Source: Methanomicrobia archaeon
Lineage (GTDB): Archaea; Halobacteriota; Bog-38; Methanoflorentales; Methanoflorentaceae
DNA: 57,763 nt
NCBI GenBank assembly: GCA_015661395.1
Contig: JACWML010000009.1
Location: forward strand, 1-57,763
Direction: 5' to 3'
Made by a program: the position numbers and the translations under genes. How positions within the stretch are numbered: position 1 is the first letter of the stretch; the number at the start of each line of letters is the position of its first letter. The notes beneath the pieces were generated by a model. That model was not told the DNA's origin. It saw nothing but the letters and a program-made list of their open reading frames with translations, and did not search any database. Shown here one piece after another: positions 24,910 through 32,615 of the stretch.

Positions 24910-25833
24910 TTACCCATCGTTTCTGAGCACGTGCAAGTGGTAGCACATGATCTCTCTTCGGATGCTTGTGGGGATTAGTAACACGACGAACCAATTCTTG
25001 ACAACATCAAAAGGGAGAAGAACGTTGACTGCCCGCGCAAAAGCAGGATGATTGAAATAAGGACGCGCGAGCGATTCCTGCCTCTCGAAAGACGGAAGGA
25101 TGCAAAACGAGAGGTCCTTCGCCTCAGCTATCGAATATTCCTTTCGCATGTAATCTTCAACTTCTCTCTCGCACTCGAATTTGTTAGCCGCCACACCTTT
25201 AGTGATGAGTTCCCACATGATCTCCTCAGCATGGCTCAGCGGATTGGCACGGTTTCTTTGATACAGATCAAAAATGATAAAAATGCCGCCATTTCTCAGT
25301 TTCTTCTTTGCTTCACGAAGGACTTGCGCTTTGTCAGTCGAATAGCACAAAGACTCGATAGCAAACACAATATCATAAGAATGGTCCTCAAATTTGCGCA
25401 AATCGTGATAATCCCCACTATAAAAACGTAGGTTTGGAATCTTTGTAAACCGCTTCAGAGGCCTACTTGCCAGATCGATCGCGTCGAATTTAACTTCAGG
25501 GCAGTTGCGTGCAAGAAATGCGCTATTCGGACCCAAGCCACATCCAAGTTCCAGCACCTTTCTGGCGCGCGTATCTTCGATGTACTCGCCAATTATTCGT
25601 GCCTGCTCAATGAAATCTGCCTTCTTCCGTTTGCCATCGTAACTGATCCCACTGTGATAAAACCCCTGCCAACTGTAAAAAAGCCTGTAGGTAAGTTTGT
25701 TGAGCACGTAATAGGCAATTATGTCCTGTTTCTTTTGAGTTTTACTTATTATGCGGCCTATGTCAAATAGATTAGCAATCTGGCCGAGATAGAGCTCAAG
25801 ATTATCGCCGCGTTCAACGGTTTGCTGTTTCAT
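24910..25833 (-). CDS. SAM-dependent methyltransferase, copy 1
   Basis: A 307-residue class I methyltransferase: motif I is KVLELGCGLGPNSAFLA (residues ~90-106), the acidic post-I strand is KFDAIDLASRPL, and motif III-like NGGIFIIFDLY follows. The N-terminal FYHSGISYDGKRK resembles the region before motif I in sterol/tocopherol-type C-methyltransferases, and the C-terminal ~45 residues (VNVLLPFDVVKNWFVVLLI) are hydrophobic, suggesting a lipid-like substrate at the membrane. A paralogue lies at 27107-28027 and a prenyltransferase follows it. It is divergent from the TrmB gene at 26164. Start ATG 25833; the substrate is unknown. Confidence 0.82.
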   Translation of the reverse strand: MKQQTVERGDNLELYLGQIANLFDIGRIISKTQKKQDIIAYYVLNKLTYRLFYSWQGFYHSGISYDGKRKKADFIEQARIIGEYIEDTRARKVLELGCGLGPNSAFLARNCPEVKFDAIDLASRPLKRFTKIPNLRFYSGDYHDLRKFEDHSYDIVFAIESLCYSTDKAQVLREAKKKLRNGGIFIIFDLYQRNRANPLSHAEEIMWELITKGVAANKFECEREVEDYMRKEYSIAEAKDLSFCILPSFERQESLARPYFNHPAFARAVNVLLPFDVVKNWFVVLLIPTSIRREIMCYHLHVLRNDG

Positions 25834-25865
25834 GATGGCCTAGCAATTTACTTAGATGCGATTTC

Positions 25866-25875
25866 ATTAATAAAT
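25866..25875 (-). promoter_or_regulatory. Candidate TATA box of methyltransferase copy 1
   Basis: ATTTATTAAT on the minus strand, ~33-42 nt before the start codon. A similar TATTAATAAAATGA block precedes methyltransferase copy 2 (28051-28064). Confidence 0.45.
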
Positions 25876-26121
25876 GCCACCATGCCAATTCTTATGAACG
25901 CCAGACTGCGCTACAACAGCGGTACCAACGGTCACAACAAGACAGACTAGCGCGCTCATGACGCTCGCGAGCGCGAACCATTAGCCAAAACTGAAGACTT
26001 TGGAGTTGCTTGGCGGACGTAGTGCACCGAGTGGTAGACGACGCTGAGCACGGCCACCACCGGCAAGAGACATCTTTTGAGCCGCGTCCGGCTGGAGTAC
26101 GCATTAGCACGACTTAGCATG
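25876..26121 (-). other. Intergenic stretch with traces of a decayed small membrane protein
   Basis: On the minus strand one frame encodes a hydrophobic stretch RCLLPVVAVLSVVYH and another encodes MSALVCLVVTVGTAVVA followed by a plausible end. The pieces would make a two-helix protein if joined by a frameshift. The evidence is weak. Confidence 0.25.
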
Positions 26122-26137
26122 GTATGACAACGTTTAT
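26122..26137 (+). promoter_or_regulatory. Conserved promoter segment of a TrmB-like gene (AACGTTTAT)
   Basis: GTATGACAACGTTTAT, ~27 nt before ATG 26164; counterpart of 23266-23284. Confidence 0.5.
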
Positions 26138-26163
26138 TTACTGCGTGCTTCACATTTCTTGTG

Positions 26164-27000
26164 ATGGATGACGAGGCGGCATTTATCACGCGTCTTATCG
26201 GGTTCGGACTCAGCGAGAAAGAGGCGCATCTCTACCTTCATCTTCTTAAGTACGGACCAAAGACTCCTTCTCCCCTCGCCAAAGCGTTGAAAACGTACCG
26301 CGAGGATGTGCACCGCACGCTCACCAGTCTCATTGAGAAGGGCATGGTCCGTCCCTCGCTCGATTCGCCAACAATCTATGCCGCGGTGGACCTCGACACC
26401 GCACTGAACGCCGCGGTCAGAAAGCAAGAGAGCGAGCTGCGTGAGATGGAAACGCGAAAGCGGGAGCTTCAGGAGCTTTCAAAACAGCAGCGGTTCAGGC
26501 CGTCCGATGAGGTGAGCACATTCAAGATCATCAAGAGCATCAAGGAACTCGTCGTTGCAATGTTACCCATTTTGGACTCGATGCACGAGGACTGGGTGAT
26601 GGCCGTTCCTAGCGCCGCGGCAGTCATTGCATCCCAGTTCGGCATCAACGAGGCCGCCTATCAATTTATCGAGCGAGGGGGAACCGTGCGCGTCATACTT
26701 TATGACATCACTTACCCCATCATCGAAACAGTGCAAGAAATGATGGACAATGGCGAGGACGTACGTCACTTCGGCCAGGAAGGGATTATTTTCACAATAT
26801 TTGATAAGGCGATTTGCATGAGCGGGATTAATGCCGATATCACGCATTTTTCGCTCAATCAACCCATTGCGGCGCTGTGGACCGATGACTCTATATATGC
26901 CCGATACTTGATGTCCACCTTCGAAATGCTGTGGGGGCAGTCCGTTCCCGCGGCAGAGCGGATAAAAGAGCTACTGAAAGAAGGCCCCTCACAGGCTTAA
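26164..27000 (+). CDS. TrmB-like transcriptional regulator
   Basis: A 278-residue regulator with the same layout as the gene at 23314: wHTH at residues ~5-80, coiled-coil linker, and C-terminal sensor domain (~115-270, WTDDSIYARYLMSTFEMLW). Its HTH-encoding DNA is almost identical to the copies at 21775 and 23314, whereas the sensor part is clearly more divergent. It lies between two minus-strand methyltransferase genes, divergent from one and convergent with the other, which makes those genes its likeliest targets. ATG 26164 is chosen because the paralogues begin MD(S/N)EA; a GTG at 26161 adds one residue. Confidence 0.88.
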   Translation: MDDEAAFITRLIGFGLSEKEAHLYLHLLKYGPKTPSPLAKALKTYREDVHRTLTSLIEKGMVRPSLDSPTIYAAVDLDTALNAAVRKQESELREMETRKRELQELSKQQRFRPSDEVSTFKIIKSIKELVVAMLPILDSMHEDWVMAVPSAAAVIASQFGINEAAYQFIERGGTVRVILYDITYPIIETVQEMMDNGEDVRHFGQEGIIFTIFDKAICMSGINADITHFSLNQPIAALWTDDSIYARYLMSTFEMLWGQSVPAAERIKELLKEGPSQA

Positions 27001-27106
27001 GAGACTGCCTTGCCTCGAGCAGATGCTCGGAGCGGGGGTCGGCACACGCGGGAACCGCAACCGCCGCGGCTTTGCAATGGCACCCCACAGACGCGTGGGG
27101 AGAAAC

Positions 27107-28027
27107 CTACTCGTCTTTTTTCAACACGTGAAGATAGTAACACCCGATCTCGCTCCGTATGCTTATCGGAAGAAGCATCAGATGTATACAGTTCTTAACG
27201 ACGTCAAACGGCACAAGGGTATTCACCGCCCGTGCGAAGACGGGATTATTGAAGTAGAGACGCGCGATAAAGTTAAGTCGCATCACAGAAGGAAGCACGT
27301 TCTGTGAAAAGTCCCTCCGTTCAACTATTAAAAATTCCTTTCGCATATAGCTTTCTACATCAGTAATGCTCTCAATCTTGTCGCAAGAAAGGCCCTTTTC
27401 AATGAGGGCCCACATGGTCTGCTCGGATGAGCTAAGTCCACCGGCACACTCCCGCCGATACCCATCGATGACAATGAACAGTCCGCCGGGTCTCAATCTT
27501 GTTTTTACCTCCCGCAAGACGTGCGGTTTGTCCGTCGAACAGCACAGTGACTCGATTACGAAGACAAGATCGTAGAAATCCTCAGGAAGGGCACTTAAGT
27601 TGTGGTAGTCGCAGAATCGGAAACGCAAGTTTGGCGACGTGGTGTTGCGGCGCAGCGGCTTGTTCGATATGTCAATTGCATCAAAGAGGATCTGGGGGTT
27701 GCGACGCGCGAGAAATGCGCTATTGGCACCTAAACCATATGCGAGCTCCAGCACGTGCCCGGCATCAACGTCGTGAAAGTACTTCTCAACTAGTCGTGCT
27801 GGCTCTTTTAGGTCTCCTCTCTTATGTTTCCCGTCGTAGCTTATCCCGAAGTGAAAAAACCCATCTCGATCGTAAAGCACTTGCACAATTCTGGTCGCGA
27901 CGTAGTAGTCGATGATTTGCTGCTTCCCTTGTGGCTCATTGATTATCTGAGGTACATCAAAGAGCTGGCATACCTGCCGCAGGCGTCGTGCCAGATCATC
28001 ATCATCTTCTTTGGAGCCTGATCCCAT
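27107..28027 (-). CDS. SAM-dependent methyltransferase, copy 2 (altered motif I)
   Basis: A 306-residue paralogue of 24910-25833, sharing GFFHFGISYDGKHK, FCDYHNLS, VIESLCCSTDKPHVL and the hydrophobic C-terminus (LVPFDVVKNCIHLMLL). Motif I reads VLELAYGLGANSAFLA, so the first Gly and the following Cys of LGCGLG are replaced by Ala and Tyr. This may weaken SAM binding or change activity. The strand order places it upstream of methyltransferase copy 1, with a convergent TrmB gene between them. The UbiA gene lies upstream on the same strand with a 127-nt gap. Confidence 0.82.
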   Translation of the reverse strand: MGSGSKEDDDDLARRLRQVCQLFDVPQIINEPQGKQQIIDYYVATRIVQVLYDRDGFFHFGISYDGKHKRGDLKEPARLVEKYFHDVDAGHVLELAYGLGANSAFLARRNPQILFDAIDISNKPLRRNTTSPNLRFRFCDYHNLSALPEDFYDLVFVIESLCCSTDKPHVLREVKTRLRPGGLFIVIDGYRRECAGGLSSSEQTMWALIEKGLSCDKIESITDVESYMRKEFLIVERRDFSQNVLPSVMRLNFIARLYFNNPVFARAVNTLVPFDVVKNCIHLMLLPISIRSEIGCYYLHVLKKDE

Positions 28028-28050
28028 GCGTCACTAAATGCAGTTTGAGG

Positions 28051-28064
28051 TCATTTTATTAATA
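28051..28064 (-). promoter_or_regulatory. Candidate TATA box of methyltransferase copy 2
   Basis: TATTAATAAAATGA on the minus strand, 24-37 nt before the start codon; similar to the box before copy 1. Confidence 0.45.
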
Positions 28065-28154
28065 GTTAGATGCCGTTAGCATTCAGAAGTACACCTTCTA
28101 GTGAAGAAAAACACTAAATAAACGCTCGGCAGAATTCGCTAGCGTGTAAGCCGC

Positions 28155-29036
28155 TCAGGCTATTCCCCAGACGGCGGCGGACAGAGCATAAACAACACAG
28201 GCAAACGCTGCAAGATATGGGAAAGAGCGAGTGAATATGATTACCCGCCTCTGTACATTTTTAGCGTCTGGCGCTATCAGCAACGGTAAAGCCGTCACAA
28301 CAACCATAGCGCTCCAAACGCTGATGGCAAACAAATAGACAACACCGACTACACCTACAAAAAACGGGACGGGTGATGTCGTTGCAGAGAGTAGCAGAAA
28401 AAGGGCGCCAACGATGGCGGCGATGCGCACGCCGTGCGTAGCGGCAAGGGTGGGATACCCTATTTCTAAATCTCCCTCCAAAGTCAGAACGTCCTTGAGA
28501 ACGTTCAAACCGATTGCGCCTCCCGCAATCAACCCCACGAAAGAGAGTGAGTTCACGTTTATCGTTTGAAATACGACGGCTCCTGCGAAAAGCGCGATCG
28601 TCGCTCCCAGGTACCCCATGACCAGGTTGCTTAGAAACCCCGAGAACCGTTTTATCACGCGCGGGTACACGATGAAGAGAACGACGTTCACCGCAACGAT
28701 ACCAAAGGCGACAGAATTGATAGCGAACGAGGTACCCAGCCCCACAAGAAACATCAACGCGGAAAACTGTGCGGCCCCTGCGGGCGAAATCTTGTGCGAA
28801 GCGACGGGCCTTTCTGGATGCGTGAGTACGTCTGAATCGCGGTCGAAGCAATCGTTGATCGCCGCGCCTCCGGCCGTTATCACGGAGACAGTGAGGACAG
28901 CGAGTCCCACGAGCCCTGCGTTGTAGAAGCCTCTTTGAAACGTGACGATAAAGAGCACGCACAAAAAGTCGAGCATAAGGATATACGGAAGCCGCATGAG
29001 GGCGACAATCGCTCGCACTTTCTCACTGAGTTGCAT
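28155..29036 (-). CDS. UbiA-family prenyltransferase (DGGGP synthase-like)
   Basis: An integral membrane prenyltransferase with about eight to nine hydrophobic helices. It carries the first Asp-rich motif NDCFDRDSD followed by HPERPVAS, and the second motif DVLTLEGDLEIGYPT. This pattern fits archaeal (S)-2,3-di-O-geranylgeranylglyceryl phosphate synthase of ether-lipid synthesis, but other UbiA members (quinone or phenazine prenylation) have the same motifs. I prefer ATG 29036 (293 residues) because a TATA-like box lies at the leaderless distance; a start at 29096 would add 20 residues. The neighbouring methyltransferases may act on a related prenylated substrate. Confidence 0.85.
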   Translation of the reverse strand: MQLSEKVRAIVALMRLPYILMLDFLCVLFIVTFQRGFYNAGLVGLAVLTVSVITAGGAAINDCFDRDSDVLTHPERPVASHKISPAGAAQFSALMFLVGLGTSFAINSVAFGIVAVNVVLFIVYPRVIKRFSGFLSNLVMGYLGATIALFAGAVVFQTINVNSLSFVGLIAGGAIGLNVLKDVLTLEGDLEIGYPTLAATHGVRIAAIVGALFLLLSATTSPVPFFVGVVGVVYLFAISVWSAMVVVTALPLLIAPDAKNVQRRVIIFTRSFPYLAAFACVVYALSAAVWGIA

Positions 29037-29060
29037 ATATCTTAGAAGCTTCTGAAATAC

Positions 29061-29072
29061 GGATATAAGTAA
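29061..29072 (-). promoter_or_regulatory. Candidate TATA box of the UbiA gene
   Basis: TTTACTTATATCC on the minus strand, ~25-36 nt before ATG 29036, supporting a leaderless start there. Confidence 0.45.
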
Positions 29073-29243
29073 ATTCTCATCTGATGCTCTCTGCAACGAG
29101 TATCAATTGCCGTTACAGCTGGTGCAGCGAATTTTGAGTGAGCGGCTAGGCCTAGGCTGCGGCACAATCAAAACCTGCGATCACTGCAGCCCTCGTCCCA
29201 CAATCGACACACAGGTGTGGCACCAACTTTTTGTCACGCATTC

Positions 29244-29274
29244 GCACACAAAGCTTGCCTCACGCGGCCTTAAG
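29244..29274 (+). promoter_or_regulatory. TCACGCGG element of island promoter 2
   Basis: CACACAAAGCTTGCC runs into TCACGCGGCCTTAAG (29260-29274). The ~70 nt from here to the start codon align with 19436-19506, including TGCGCAG (CGCGCAG in the first copy) and the ribosome-binding site, so the two promoters are homologous. Confidence 0.55.
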
Positions 29275-29311
29275 AGACTTTTCTGCGCAGTCTTGTTTGG
29301 AGGTGACCGTG

Positions 29312-29461
29312 ATGGCTACCAAGGAACTAACGAGACTCGAACTTGACATCACCATTATCGAACAGACGCTTCGCGCCATGATCGAGATTGATTCAGCGGC
29401 GACACAGATCCTTAGCGAGAACTCCCAGCAGAGCGAAGTGGACGCCACCCTACTACGATGA
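29312..29461 (+). CDS. Small helical protein before the CYYG gene
   Basis: A 49-residue protein (MATKELTRLELDITIIEQTL and so on) predicted to be mostly helical, with GGAGGTGA (29299-29306) 5 nt before its ATG. Its stop overlaps the ATG of the next gene (ATGA), so the two are translationally coupled. I do not recognise the family. It takes the promoter-proximal place that the Cys-rich gene holds at 19504. Confidence 0.65.
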   Translation: MATKELTRLELDITIIEQTLRAMIEIDSAATQILSENSQQSEVDATLLR

Positions 29462-29691
29462 CCCAAGAGCAGGCGTGTTACTACGGGCTCCGCATCGGCT
29501 GCCCTAACGCGACGAATCCGAACTGTCGGCTATGCGCAGAGCGCCTAACCCACGCCGTAGACCAGATGCTGCGCTCGATGGCAGCAAGTGACGGCCGAAC
29601 AAGTAACACGACAAACGAATCAATGATCGATGACCTCGCCGAGCGTTTTTCAGACCTGAGTCATGCGGGTTACTTGAGAGAGCGCAGCTAA
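29458..29691 (+). CDS. Small Cys-rich CYYG protein, copy 2
   Basis: A 77-residue protein with ACYYGLRIGCPNATNPNCRL, then CAERLTHAVDQML, homologous to the N-terminal half of the gene at 19504. The four conserved cysteines (C-x7-C-x7-C-x2-C) could bind a metal. The C-terminus (SMIDDLAERFSDLSHAGYL) is helical and differs from copy 1. The ATGA overlap with the 49-residue gene implies a two-gene unit. Function is unknown. Together with copy 1 it brackets the regulator island. Confidence 0.7.
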   Translation: MTQEQACYYGLRIGCPNATNPNCRLCAERLTHAVDQMLRSMAASDGRTSNTTNESMIDDLAERFSDLSHAGYLRERS

Positions 29692-30220
29692 GGTTGCGCT
29701 AAGAACTGGCCGAGCACGCTTTGCAGTGCTGCTCGCGATTGGGCTCGGGGCAGCAGCAGATTTTTACGAATCCCGCAAGGCGCTTCTATGCATCGCCTAG
29801 AGGCCGTCAAGATCTATCGTGATGCTTAACTCGCGACAGCGGAATCGTTACATCCGCTCCAGAGAGACCAGCAGCTTATTTTGCCTTATAAAACCGCTAT
29901 TGCCTCTGCTTGTGGTCAAGATAGCGATCTGCTCGAGATACAAGCAACATACGCGCAATCAACAACTTTTTTTCCTAGAAAGGCATCGTTACTTTGCACT
30001 GCGAACATAGTCCTCTCGTAATTAGAAGCATCAATCTTCTGGTAAATACGACCCAGCAGCGCTTTAAACGCCTATGATGCCTGCCCCTAAAAAGTGCACG
30101 CAACGAGTGACACTGGGCGTCAGTTGACAAAGTGATTTCCTACACATCTTAGGTACTAAGAAAGCGTGAGAGCAGGATTCCAATCGCGGTTCAAGAACCG
30201 TAAGATCTGGAGGTGAACGT
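29692..30220. other. Gene-less stretch before the patatin gene
   Basis: About 530 nt with no convincing gene. A short frame near 29700-29800 (AVLLAIGLGAAADFYES) could be a fragment of a protein, but it is too short to support. The end of the stretch holds the ribosome-binding site GGAGGTGA of the next gene. Confidence 0.45.
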
Positions 30221-31786
30221 ATGCCGATAGGAATTGTGCTTGGTGGCGGGGGAACGCTCGGTGATTTTCAAGCCGGAGCTCTAAAGTATTTGCAGGAAAA
30301 GGACATTTTGCCAGATATTGCCTGCGTCTGCGGCACCTCAATCGGCGCTATCAACGCGGCGATTGTCGCCACAGGTGAGGGCTGTGCTGCCAGGCTTGAG
30401 AAGTATTGGGTGACGGACGTAAACTCTCGTTTCGACCTGATTCCGCAGCACGATTGGTCTGAAGACATAGCTCCCATTCTTCGCACCATAGTCGACGGGT
30501 CAGCAGGTTCGTGGATCAGCGCGGCGGCTAAGCTCATTCGCACATCGGGCGAAGAGACACTAGCTGACGTGCGTAGCGGCATTTGCGACCTCGAGAAAAT
30601 GTTCGCCTGCGTTAGAAAGACACGCGCGCTGTACTCGGCAGAGCGTCTCGAAGAGAAGATGAGAGACGACGCTCAAGGTCTTGAAGCAGCCCTCAAGTCT
30701 AAAATAGCCCTCCGTCTTTACGCCACAAATCTGGGCACGGGAGCACAAACCTGTTTTTATAACACGTCATGCGATACGGATCTCGACAAGGCGAATAAGG
30801 GTGAAAAAGTAAACACACTCTGTGAATCAAAAGAAAAGCTCATCAAAGCGGCTCTCGCCTCAGCGGCAGTTCCGGTTGTGTTCCCGCCGGTTGAAGTGGA
30901 CGGCAACTGGTATATCGACGGCAGCCCCAGAGAGGTTGTCCCTGTCCAAGGAGCGATAGATTGCGGCGCGGACATGATTTATGCGATTCCTTGTTTCCCA
31001 AGTCTAGCTCAAAGCGGGGAAGACCGGATTGCCGATTCTCAGGCCGAAGACTGGAGCACGAGCAGCTTGTTCGATATACGGACGGACGACTTTGGCACGG
31101 ACGAAAAGAACTGGGGCATTGGCGGTGGTCGCGACGTGGTCGATATCGCGAACCGCACCGCAGCGATTGTGCTCGATCAGATTGCTTCAGGGGATCTAAA
31201 AACTGCTAGCAAACGCAATCCGCGAGTCCAGTTGAAAGTTATTGCTCCCCTACTCCTCGTTCACGGCATGGCAGAGCTTAACATCGGACTGCTCAAGATC
31301 AATATGGACCAAGGTTACATGCGCGCCTTCGACGAAGTTGACGCGCCAGGTGAGAGGCGTGACCGATGCCGGCAACTCACTAGCGAGATCACATCCAGAC
31401 GCGTCGCTATCTGGAAAAGCGAGCACGACCTCATCAAACAATGGGCAGAAGCCGAGGACTCGCCGTCAGAAGGTTTTTTTCCGCTACATCAGATTTACAT
31501 GCTGAGCATCCTCCGTGACTGGCTGGATGGCGGTCGAGTTAATACAGGGATTCTGCACATCATCCGTCAGCAAAAGAGAGATCTCAAGCCCTTTGTCCTA
31601 GAGCGACTGAAAATCGCTGAAAGTCCCCAGGCACTGCCCTATAATTACGAAGATATGTATCTTAAATGGGAGCTTCACGATCTGCACAGCGAGATGCTGG
31701 ACATCCCGCTTCCGTGTAGTCCGTGGGATCGGCTCGACCTTTGCCGCAAGGGCACAGAAGTTATTCCAGAGGAAGCGCCCCCGTAG
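30221..31786 (+). CDS. Patatin-like phospholipase
   Basis: A 521-residue protein with a complete patatin catalytic core: the oxyanion loop LGGGGTLGDFQAGAL at the N-terminus, the nucleophile elbow GTSIGAINAA (Ser ~ residue 40), and the catalytic Asp in YIDGSPREVVP. Such enzymes hydrolyse acyl esters of lipids. The ~230 residues after the core are not a domain I recognise. No signal peptide is seen, so it is probably cytoplasmic or peripheral. GGAGGTGA precedes the ATG. Substrates are unclear in an organism with ether lipids. Confidence 0.85.
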   Translation: MPIGIVLGGGGTLGDFQAGALKYLQEKDILPDIACVCGTSIGAINAAIVATGEGCAARLEKYWVTDVNSRFDLIPQHDWSEDIAPILRTIVDGSAGSWISAAAKLIRTSGEETLADVRSGICDLEKMFACVRKTRALYSAERLEEKMRDDAQGLEAALKSKIALRLYATNLGTGAQTCFYNTSCDTDLDKANKGEKVNTLCESKEKLIKAALASAAVPVVFPPVEVDGNWYIDGSPREVVPVQGAIDCGADMIYAIPCFPSLAQSGEDRIADSQAEDWSTSSLFDIRTDDFGTDEKNWGIGGGRDVVDIANRTAAIVLDQIASGDLKTASKRNPRVQLKVIAPLLLVHGMAELNIGLLKINMDQGYMRAFDEVDAPGERRDRCRQLTSEITSRRVAIWKSEHDLIKQWAEAEDSPSEGFFPLHQIYMLSILRDWLDGGRVNTGILHIIRQQKRDLKPFVLERLKIAESPQALPYNYEDMYLKWELHDLHSEMLDIPLPCSPWDRLDLCRKGTEVIPEEAPP

Positions 31787-32012
31787 GCTTAGCACAGGCA
31801 ACTCTTCGAAACGAACCGGGACATTAGGATACACGAGAAACAAACCTAGAATTGTCGATCGCTTCACAAATGAAGTGCTTAAAGCGATTCGCGTAGCGAG
31901 CCCTCGATGCGTAATGCCGTCTGTTCATTACGTTCACGAAGGAGTATGTGTGCTGAAAAAGAAACAATCTCTGAAACACTTACTCGCACTAGTCTCAGCG
32001 TAGCGGAGCCGC

Positions 32013-32615
32013 ATGACGTACACTGTACTTAAGGTGGGAGGCAGTCTGATCGCGGTCTCCAAGGATTTGATTAACTGCCTGATTGAGGCCCATCTAAACG
32101 TGCTCGTGGTGCCCGGCGGTGGGCCGTTTGCACAGACCGTCCGACGCTATGCCAGTCGCGTCGACGAAACCGCTGCCCATTGGATGGCCGTTCTTGCGAT
32201 GAACCAGTACGGTTTTTATCTAGCGGCTCCTGGAGCGGCCGTAGTCGAGAGCATAAGCACCCTTCAGCGAGGAACAAGCATTCTTTTGCCCTTCAAGATG
32301 CTATATGAAAACGACCCGCTGCCCCACTCCTGGAACGCCACTTCCGACTCTATCGCAGGCTGGGTTGCCCGCCAGCTCCACGCCAATTTTGTGATAGCGA
32401 CCGACGTCGACGGAATTGTCTTAGCCAATAAGTTAGTTTGGCGCGTCAAAGCGCGCGAGCTCACGACAGAGACGTGCGTCGATGCATTCCTTCCGCAGCT
32501 TCTGGATACGCACGACTTGGATTGCACTATTATCAACGGTCAGCACTTTCAACGCGTCGTCGACGCTATCAGGGGACGCAGCACGATCGGCACGACGATC
32601 ATTGGACGAAAGTAG
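32013..32615 (+). CDS. mfnE: MfnE-type kinase, methanofuran biosynthesis
   Basis: A 200-residue amino-acid-kinase-fold protein. MfnE phosphorylates the aminomethylfuran phosphate to its diphosphate before MfnF joins it to the tyramine chain. Visible are the nucleotide-binding start VLKVGGSLI, VVPGGGPFAQTVRR, ATDVDGIVL, and a C-terminal GTTIIGRK. It is separated from mfnD-mfnF by about 13 kb, but the presence of all three supports the pathway assignment. ATG 32013 is the natural start (MTYTVLKVGGS). Confidence 0.88.
   Translation: MTYTVLKVGGSLIAVSKDLINCLIEAHLNVLVVPGGGPFAQTVRRYASRVDETAAHWMAVLAMNQYGFYLAAPGAAVVESISTLQRGTSILLPFKMLYENDPLPHSWNATSDSIAGWVARQLHANFVIATDVDGIVLANKLVWRVKARELTTETCVDAFLPQLLDTHDLDCTIINGQHFQRVVDAIRGRSTIGTTIIGRK

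Noticed and set aside
28261-28962. 233-codon Arg/Cys-rich frame on the minus strand inside the UbiA gene
   Set aside because: Same-strand alternative frame of UbiA, whose Asp-rich motifs and membrane helices are clear.
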